Of a stretch of DNA of 64,000 nt, positions 56,376 through 64,000 are shown one piece after another; position 1 is the stretch's first letter, and each line of letters opens with the position of its first letter. Below the pieces are notes generated by a model. It was not told the DNA's origin and made no database searches. It saw only the letters and a list, made by a program, of their open reading frames with translations. The stretch lies in assembly GCA_021495925.1 (NCBI GenBank), contig JAKEKT010000071.1, positions 62,001 to 126,000 on the forward strand, read 5' to 3'. Origin of the DNA: Diplodia intermedia (Eukaryota; Ascomycota; Dothideomycetes; Botryosphaeriales; Botryosphaeriaceae). The position numbers and the translations under genes are program-made.

Positions 56376-56469
56376 CATGGTCTTTTGGTGAAGCCTTACA
56401 TGGGTAATCTTAAGGTTTATACACTGCTAGCGGCGGGTAAATATTTACTTCCTGTACAACCAGTATCTC
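56376..56469 (+). repeat. Dispersed repeat, copy B
   Basis: 94 bases, the inverted partner of 51868-51962, about 200 bases after the stop of the TMEM97-like gene. Together the two copies bracket the second Zn2Cys6 gene and the TMEM97-like gene (about 4.4 kb). Confidence 0.8.
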
Positions 56470-59400
56470 GGACGGCCCACGCGAGCATGGAAGCTAAGCC
56501 GAACTACGAAGTACACGTCCGGGATGCGGTGAAAGGTTGACGGCGGCGGCGGGCGACATTAGAGCTAGTGGTGATATTCGCCTGGAATGTGAGCTTAGTA
56601 GCAGCCGTGGAGTAGGCGGTGGAACCACTGTAGCAGCGGCGGCGGCGGGAAGCCTTGTCAGCTTCGGTGCTGTATCCAGGAGTGTGGCGCGCACTCTACT
56701 GGTCCGTCGAGGAGCGAGCACATCTCATGGCGGCGTGCACGACGAATTGCTTTGGCATTAATAAGGATCAAAACGCGGCTGGGTGAGCTGGTGTCATTGC
56801 GCCCGGAGCTGCGCGGTTCAATCACTCGTGCGCTGCCAATGCCATGTTTGCATGGAATGACGCCGTGGGTGTGATCACGGTGCAGACGATCAAGGATGTA
56901 GAGGAAATGTGGGAGGGGTGACGTTTGAATACAGAGATACGACCATGGAAGGCGGGGCGGTAAGCGACGCAGCATCCGTGTAGGTCGAAAGTCGAAAAAG
57001 ATTTAGCTTGTGGCGAGAGATCTTGCCGGCGAAACCGCTCACTAAACACTGGCGACGAAAGTCTACATCGCGACTTGGGCATGGCAAGTCGAGGCAGGCA
57101 GGCATCATGGCAAGCGGAAGGGGATGTAGCCAGGTCGTGTCGTGAGATTTGAGCCTGAAACGCTTTCTTCATGCAGCTTCGGCATAAGGCTCTTCGCTTA
57201 ATGCGGCGTCTCGTTGTCTTGTTCGGGAAGCATCTTCGGAGAGCGACGTCGACCATGTCCCAAGTCTTTCGCTCGCTCGAGACAGAAGTTGCGTGAGCAA
57301 GGGAAAGGCACGCTGAAGGGAAGAGAACGGCGCAGCGGTTCAGGTAGGCAACAGTGATACCGAAGCTCTCGTTATGTGACAACAAAGGTTTTCTGGGCGT
57401 CAGGATGAACTGGGTATCATGATTATCACGACAGTACCGAAGCAGAAGTGGCTCCATCCAGCTCTAAACATGATTACTATTGAGCCACCCATCGTCACAA
57501 GTTACATTGTGCCATGATTCGATATGGTTGCTCATTACATTGCATGTTAGCTTGTTAGGCACACTTGAGCGCAGCCTTCCCGTTAAGAACCGCGGCACTC
57601 TTGTTCTTGGGCGGTTGAAGCAGATATCCGGAGGTGTATGTGGAGTTTGAACTGTAGAAAAGAAAGAAGGCGTGAGACTTAACTGTTCAGGGGAATGTGG
57701 TGCCAAGTAAGGTGCATAAATATCTCAAGCGAGACAGTTTTGGACATGAGAGATTCTCTTACGACCCGCTGTGACATGGGGCCCGGATTTGGTCGTGTCA
57801 CATGCCTGTTTTCATTACACCGACAGCTTCCCTCAACAATAATCTCACGGCATGGATACCCTTGATGGAACTTTAGTTCAAGTGAGAACTTGCGGGGATT
57901 GAGAAAACGTCATCACTGCCGCTCGATTGCGAGTACACCCCCCGCAGCACGGAGCAGCTATGGGAAATCACGTTGCTGAAGTAGTGAGGCCCAAAGTATG
58001 TCTCACAGATTTGTGGGTGGGCTGAGCTATTCCGGGAGCTTGTTAGGTCAAGACGCGCGGCTCTATTCATGGATGTGGAGATGCATTTACAAGTCGCGAC
58101 CCAATCGGACTTGGGTCTTACCGTGACGGCTGGGGAGAAGACATCTCCCTATACCGATATCCTGGTGTTATCCTGTCGCCACGGTTCCCACTACATGACA
58201 CAGTGGTCTCGACCAGCCAGACTGCACCGCCTTCTCCGCGTTGGATTGCAGGCTTGAAGATCCACACTTTCATATGTATACCTGGCGATTGCGGGGATCA
58301 GGTGTGTTGTTTAAGGTTATCTCGGTTGGATGACTCGACAAGCCACGGCAACGACGCCTTCCCGTTGTGGCTGGCATAGAGTTGATGCACGCACGATGAA
58401 CGGCGCCGCTAGGGTACGGATCCGCATTGTGAGTCCGGCAAGGTGGCTTTGAAATGGAACAGGGACAAAGGAATAGCTAGCCCGACAGCAGCGAAACGCG
58501 GAGGCGGAAGGATGCATGTTTTGGTGTCGTTCTTTCTGGAAACACGCTGCGGGGAAGCGGACCGGTCAAGGCTCAGCCCAATGGATCGCAAACCGGGTTA
58601 ATTTCGCAATTCCTCAGGTGGGTGAGGTGGACAGCTGAGTGGCCGGGTGAGCGGCGGCAAAGAGCGTTTGAAGTGTCGAGGCTGAGGAAGCCGTCGCGGC
58701 GCCCATCCCATCATCTTACCGCGCTACCCCAGCGCGCAAGCCTCCCGCCAGCCTCGGCCCAGGCTAGCATCGGGCCCGTTTTCCGACCGTTAGGCGTGCC
58801 GAAGCTGCGCGTTGCCCGAAGCTTGGTGCTATAAACAGGCGCGTCGGATCTCGGCGGACACTCGCGTGGGCGTGGGCGTGCGGCAAGCGAGAGGCCCGCC
58901 TCCTTTTGCGCAGGCGGTGCAGTCTCTGCAGACGAAGCGGTGATGGCGGGTGAAACAAACAATCAGTCTCGAACCACGGTGGCCTGCGCGTGTGGGCAGG
59001 CAGCCGCGCGTGAAACGGGCTAAGCCGCATGCGGCCAGCGTTCCTGCCCCGGGCCGACCTCTCAAACCTCGCCGGCCCCTTCGTCATTACGCAAGAACAG
59101 CCACACTCCAAGCAATAGCATGATGCCGCATAGCGCTGCCAAGCCACTCGCCAGCCCCGGATGCCTCGCCCGTGCCGCCCGGCTGCCAGTGGGAGCGCCA
59201 CCGGCAGAGGTCCACCACTCCTCAGGCACGTGAAGACCACAGCGCCTATTCCGTATCCACCGCCGCGCTTCCAAACAGGGAATGCTCCCGCCCACGACCC
59301 CTCTCCGGCCGATTCAACCACCGCGGCCGGCGCTTTCCGACCTGGCCCCCTCTTCCCTGCCTCGCATCCTAGCCTATAGTGGGACCGGATGCTCGCCAGC

Positions 59401-59513
59401 ATCAGGAACAGCCGCTTTCCCGTCGATCCTGGCGAACGTCTGGAACCGTCCGATGGGCCCCGTTACGAGCAGGGCCGTTGCCGCCAGCCACGGCTTCAGG
59501 CACGCCGCTCGTT

Positions 59514-59522
59514 CATATATAT
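59514..59522 (+). promoter_or_regulatory. Possible TATA element of the large secreted protein gene
   Basis: A CATATATATGG stretch about 205 bases before the ATG at 59727, followed by a CT-rich leader. Position and sequence suit a core promoter, but other AT-rich stretches exist. Confidence 0.4.
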
Positions 59523-59726
59523 GGCCGGGCCGCCCGTCTCTGTCCGCCTTTTCCAACCTTCACTGCACTCTTTCTGCTCTCGGTAACCTCGTTCGAGGCC
59601 CATTCATTCATTTTTGCTTGACGCTCTTTTTGATTGACTACAGGCTGTGCCTTTCGTTCTTTTTGACTCCCAGCTTAACCCGGCCACCAGCAGTAGTAGC
59701 ATCTTACCAGTCGTTACCCTCCCGTG

Positions 59727-62700
59727 ATGAAGATCACGACTGCTCTGGCCGTCCTCGGCTCCCTCGGGGCCGCCGCTGGACGTAAGTGCCCAAGTGACTC
59801 CTCTCCCCCGTGCTTCACGCTCACACCAAATGTCCAGGCAACATTCCCCGCCAGGATGTTGTGACAACCGCCGTTGTCTACTCCACCCAGCTCTTCACAG
59901 TGACCTCGTGTGACCCGACGGTGACCAACTGTCCCGCTTCGGCCACCCAGGTGTCGACTTCCCTCGTCCCCCACCACACCACCACCCTCACCGGCGCGGA
60001 AGTGTCGGCGACGGAGGAGTCCTCTTCCGAGGTTGTTGAGAGTGCGACTCCCTCGTCGCCCGCTGGTACGGATTACGAGGCCCCTTCCTCTGCGGTTGAG
60101 ACGCCGGTTGAGAGCACGCCCGTCCAGACCTCTGAGGTTTCTGGCGAGACCGCCTCTTCGGCTCCCACCCCCGAGGCTCCTGCTTCCACCGCTGAGGTCC
60201 CCGCCTCCACCCCTGAGGCACCAGTCTCGTCCGCTTCCGTTGAGGTCCCGGTCTACACCCCTGTGGCTTCCGTTCCCGCTACCAGCGATGCCAGCGGCGA
60301 GACTGAAGCCCCGGTCCCCACTCCTAGCTCGAGTTCTTCGGCTCCCGCTACAACCGATGTCAGCGGCGAAACCGTTTCCACCCCGGAGGCTCCCGTCTAC
60401 ACTCCTCAGGTCCCCACCAGCGGCTCGGCCCCTGTGAGCCCTCCCTCGGTTTCTGAGGCCGCCACTCCGTCTATGCCGGTGGCTCCGTCCGTTGTGCCCA
60501 CGCCTTCCTCGGCATCCACCCCCGTGGCGCCCGTGTCTTCGGACGTGAGCGGTGGCGCATCCACCCCTCTGTCTCCCCCCGTTGTCGGCACCCCCGCTGT
60601 CGGCACCCCCGTCACTCCCGTCGGAACTCCCATTTTCACGCCGGTTGCGAATGCTTCCACGACCCACATCACCCAGGACGTGACCTCTGTCGTCTACAGC
60701 ACCCAGTACTACACTGTCACCTCGTGTGCCCCTGAGGTCACGAACTGCCCCGCGTCCAGCGGTGATGTGTCCGCCGTTACCGCGTCTCTGGTGCCGGTCT
60801 CGACCACCACCTACCAGACTACCGTTCCCGCTACGCACGGAGTCAGCAGGTCCACTGTCTACGCCACGCAGCTGTTCACCGTCACCTCGTGCGGCCCCGA
60901 AGTCACCAACTGCCCCGCCAGCTCCACCGCTGTGCAGACCTCCCTGGTGGCCGCTTCGACCACGGACATTACTACTTTGATCCCCGTCACCGAGGAGTCC
61001 ACGCCGCAGCTGTCGTCTGGCGTCGAGGGCGTCGCGAGCACCCCGTCTCCCTCTGCTCCCCAGCCCACTGAGTACACGACCAGCACCGTCTTCAGCACCA
61101 ACTTCGAGACCGTGACCACTGATGGCACCACCTCCGTGGTTACCTCCGTCGTCGCTGTTTCTACCACGGTCTGCCCGCTCACTGAGACTAAGACCATCAG
61201 GACCTCGAAGCCTTCTGCTCCGGCTGTTTCCGGCGAGGTCTCCAGCGCCATCGCCACGCCCTCGACCAGCACTGCTCCCAACGGCGAGACTGTTGTCCTG
61301 ACCGTCACTCAGACTCCCAGCGCGCCCGTTTCGTCTGGCGTCTCTGGCGAGACCAGCGCCCCTAGCGTTCCTGTTGGCGAGGGCGAGACCCCCAGCGCCG
61401 TCGCCACGCCCTCGACCAGCACTGCTCCCAATGGCGAGACTGTTGTCCTGACCGTCACTCAGACCCCCAGTGCTCCTGCTTCTTCCAACGTCTCTGGAGA
61501 GGTCAGCACTCCTGGCGTCCCTGTTAGCGAGACCGACGAGAGCACCAGCGTTGTCGTTGCTGTTCCCTCGACTAGCACTGCTCCCAACGGCCAGACCGTT
61601 GTCGTTACCGTTACCCAGACCCCCAGTGCTCCTGCTTCGACTGATGTTTCCGGAAATCAGAGCGCCCCTGGTTTCCCCGTTGGTGGTTACAACCAGACCG
61701 TTAGCGTCGTTGCCGTTCCCTCGACTAGCACTGCTCCCAACGGCCAGACCGTTGTTGTTACCGTTACCCAGACCCCCAGCGCTCCTGCTTCGACTGATGT
61801 TTCCGGAGTCCAGAGCGCGCCTGGTTTCCCTGTTGGTGGTTACAACCAGACCGTTAGCGTCGTTGCCGTCACGTCCTCTTCGACCTCGACTATCTACAGC
61901 ACTGCTACCAGCACTGCCGTGACCACCGACGAGCAGGGATCCACTTCTCAGGTTGTTGTCACCCAGGTCGTCTCCATCGGCACGACTATCTGCCCTGTTA
62001 CGGCCACCGAGACTCGTGCGGCCTCCCAGCCCGCAGGCACTCCCGCAGGCACCCCTCCCGCAGGCACCCCTCCCGCAGGCACCCCTCCCGCAGGCACCCC
62101 TCCCGCAGGCACCCCTCCCGCAGGCACTCCCGCAGGCACGCCTCCCGTAGGCACTCCCGCAGGAACTCCTCCGTTTGGCACTCCCGCAGGAACTCCTCCG
62201 TTTGGTACTCCCGCAGGAACTCCTCCGTTTGGCACTCCCTCTGCCCCTGTTTCGTCTGGTGTTGAGGGCGCCGTCTCTACTCCCACCCCTGTCCTGACCA
62301 CGCTCTCTTCGACCTCTACGATCTACAGCACCGCTGTCAGCACCGTTGAGACCACTGATGAGCAGGGCTCGACTTCCCAGGCCGTCGTTACCCAGGTTGT
62401 GTCCATTGGTACGACCATTTGCCCGGTTACTGCCACTCAGACTCCCTCTGCCCCCGTTTCGTCTGGTGTTGAGGGTGCCACGTCCGCTCCTGGCGTGCCC
62501 GTCGGCGGTGAGACTGTCAGCGAGGCTCCCGTGCCTTCTACTTCCACTGCTCCCAACGGCCAGACCGTCGTCGTTACTGTTACGCCCAGTGCCCCTGTGA
62601 GCAGCGATGTTTCCGGTGAGGCCAGCACTCCTGTCGTTGCTACGCCCTCGACTAGCACCTCGACCAGCACCGCTCCCAACGGTGAGACTGTTATTGTTAC

Positions 62701-64000
62701 CGTCACCCAAACCCCCAGCGCTCCCGTCTCTTCCGAGATTTCCGGCGAAGTTAGCACCCCCGCTGTCGGTGCGGTGACGACCACTGTGTCTGAGCAGAAC
62801 CTTGTCACGGTGACTATCACGATCACTCCTACGGCTCCTGGCGGCAGCACTCTGCCCCCGACCGTCATTACCCACACTGAGACTGCCATCCCTACCCCGT
62901 CCACCCCGGCGGCCGGCGAGACTTCTGAAGTTTCTGGAGAGGAATCGACTCCCGTGACCCAGAATGTTGTTACGGCCACTTTCACGGTTACGCCTACCGC
63001 AACTGATGGAACTGCCCTGCCGCCCAACGTTGTTACCACCACGGTCACCGCTGAGCACACTCCGTCGACCGCCCCGGTCAACGTCGAGTCCACCGCTGTG
63101 TCGACGAGCACTGCCCCCAACGGCCAGACTGTTGTTGTTACCGTTACTCAAGTTCCCACTCCCGTCGCTAGCAGCGCTGTTGAAGGCAGTGTGTCCAGCT
63201 CGGCTCCTCAACCGCCGGCTGGCAACCAGACGGTCTACGTCACCTACACGGCTCCCAACGGCCAGGCCAGCGTCTCCACCTCGGTCGTCTCGACTCCCGT
63301 CGCCGTCACCCCTCTGACCGTCATATCTTCGTCGACCTCGACCATCTACAGCACTGCTGTGAGCACCGCTGTCAGCACTGACCAGGCTGGATCGACTTCT
63401 GAGGTTGTTGTGACCCAGATCGTGTCCGTTGGTACCACCATCTGCCCCGTCACTGCTACTCAGACCCCGGAGGCCTCGGCTCCGGCCTCGTCTGGTGTTG
63501 AAGGTGTTCCATCGGCTCCGGCCTCGTCTGGTGTTGAGGGTGTTCCTTCGGCTCCTGCCTCGTCTGGCGTTGAGGGTGTTACGTCGGCCCCCACGCCCGC
63601 CGCCGTTACCGTCACCTCTTCGTCGACCTCGACCATCTACAGCACCGCCATTAGCACCGCTGTCAGCACTGACCAGGCTGGATCGACTTCTGAAGTTGTT
63701 GTGACCCAGATTGTGTCCGTTGGCACCACCATCTGCCCGGTTACTGCTACCCAGACTCCCGCTTCGACTGATGTTGAGGGCGCCACCGCTCCTTCGCAGC
63801 CCACCGGCCCCGCTGGCAGCTTCACGACCATCTTCTACACCGTCACTGGCACGAACGACCAGGGTGTTCCCGTGACAAGCATGGCCTCCAGCGTTGTTCC
63901 TGCCAGCACCTCCCACGCTGGCTTGCCCCCGATGTACGGCAACCAGACTTTCTCTGCCCCGCCGCACCCGATCCAGACGCCGGCGCAGCCGTCGAATGTC
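59727..64000 (+). CDS. Very large Ser/Thr/Pro-rich repetitive secreted wall protein, 3'-truncated by the window
   Basis: Probable secreted, heavily O-glycosylated cell-wall or adhesin-like protein. Exon 1 is 59727-59781 and exon 2 runs from 59838 past the window end, at least 1405 residues. A signal peptide (MKITTALAVLGSLGAAAG) is followed by NIPRQDVV. Three copies of a Cys-pair module (TQLFTVTSCxPxVTNCPAS) lie in the first third. The PSTSTAPNG[Q/E]TVVVTVTQTPSAP module occurs about seven times. Four copies of a longer module (STSTIYSTA...VVVTQ-VS-GTTICPVTATQT) follow. Between them lie AGTPP and GTPPFGTPA minisatellites and three SAPASSGVEGV[P/T] units. Thr, Ser, Pro, Val and Ala dominate. The C-terminus, and hence any GPI-anchor signal, lies beyond the window. 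Confidence 0.88.
61565..61870 (+). repeat. Tandem 153-bp duplication inside the wall-protein gene
   Basis: Two near-identical 153-base units (61565-61717 and 61718-61870), each coding 51 residues from PSTSTAPNGQ to NQTVSVVAV. Another pair with a 150-base period (repeat of CTCGACCAGCACTGCTCCCA) lies upstream at 61261 and 61411. Confidence 0.85.
62031..62240 (+). repeat. Minisatellite coding AGTPP and GTPPFGTPA units
   Basis: About five copies of a 15-base unit (GCAGGCACCCCTCCC, about 62046-62120), a transition zone, then three copies of a 27-base unit starting at 62159, 62186 and 62213. All units keep frame. Near-perfect identity suggests recent copy-number change. Confidence 0.9.
63476..63583 (+). 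repeat. 36-bp tandem repeat coding SAPASSGVEGV[P/T]
   Basis: Three 36-base units at 63476, 63512 and 63548, with the start of a fourth at 63584, inside the wall-protein gene. The third unit ends Val-Thr instead of Val-Pro. Confidence 0.88.

Larger units (their letters stand above)
56175..59726. other. Gene-poor region of about 3.5 kb
   Basis: No convincing gene. It contains copy B of the dispersed repeat. A minus-strand open frame of 211 codons starts at ATG 57457, but it has no domain, signal peptide or coding-like composition. The last few hundred bases (59.3-59.7 kb) include a TATATA stretch near 59514-59521 and a T/C-rich leader for the large secreted protein. Confidence 0.55.

Noticed and set aside
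56822..57457. Minus-strand frame of 211 codons starting with ATG
   Set aside because: No signal peptide, membrane helix or family motif, and composition looks random. Not called as a gene.
59714..63967. Minus-strand open frame of more than 1400 codons, Gly/Arg/Asn-rich
   Set aside because: It is the exact antisense of the repetitive Ser/Thr-rich gene. The repeated sense codons simply contain no reverse stop codons in that phase. The sense strand has signal peptide, intron and recognisable modules; the antisense has none.
1..64000. CRISPR arrays, insertion sequences, prophage or viral genes
   Set aside because: None seen. The genes are intron-containing and fungal; the repeats found are intragenic tandem repeats, microsatellites or the single dispersed pair.

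Overview
The window is nuclear DNA from a filamentous ascomycete (Pezizomycotina; I lean to Dothideomycetes, but that is only an inference). Nearly every gene has short GT-AG introns of about 45-190 bases, often with a CTAAC-like branch site. Two fungal Zn2Cys6 regulators are present. The set of single-copy genes (AKR1, MTR10, SmE, eIF3g, ROT1, UFE1, AFG1) is fungal. Exons were joined by hand: donors, acceptors and reading phase were checked, and all complete multi-exon models except the bZIP gene close in frame from ATG to stop.

Layout. 0-6.8 kb: 3' part of an MFS permease, an NmrA-like protein, eIF3g and the ankyrin-DHHC palmitoyltransferase AKR1. 7.2-8.5 kb: two small, mutually related, tail-to-tail genes for one-pass membrane proteins. 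9.5-13.0 kb: a Zn2Cys6 factor followed by a gene desert of about 6 kb. 19.0-24.2 kb: a bZIP factor without an in-frame start ATG and the importin MTR10. 24.6-28.4 kb: SmE, 5-formyl-THF cyclo-ligase, ROT1 and a GFA/CENP-V-type protein. 29.1-34.6 kb: a DHA1 drug/H+ antiporter, syntaxin UFE1 and aspartate aminotransferase. 35.4-43.2 kb: a BTB protein, a PAP2/AUR1-like membrane protein, a C2H2 factor and the mitochondrial ATPase AFG1. 43.9-51.7 kb: a small secreted protein, an aquaglyceroporin with a very long N-terminus and a cytochrome P450. 52.3-56.2 kb: a second Zn2Cys6 factor and a TMEM97/EXPERA protein, bracketed by an inverted 95-bp repeat. 56.2-59.7 kb: a second gene-poor stretch. 59.7 kb to the end: a huge repetitive Ser/Thr/Pro-rich secreted protein that runs off the window.

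Most neighbours are independent housekeeping genes, several sharing divergent promoters (MTR10/SmE, cyclo-ligase/ROT1, DHA1/UFE1, C2H2/AFG1, Zn2Cys6/TMEM97). AKR1, ROT1 and UFE1 all serve membrane trafficking or ER/wall biogenesis, but they are not arranged as a cluster. I see no secondary-metabolite backbone gene, transposase, CRISPR array, rRNA or confident tRNA. The most novel items are the small paralogous membrane-protein pair, the aquaporin whose second NPA box is followed by Ser instead of the pore Arg, the inverted repeat pair, the bZIP start problem and the mosaic wall protein.
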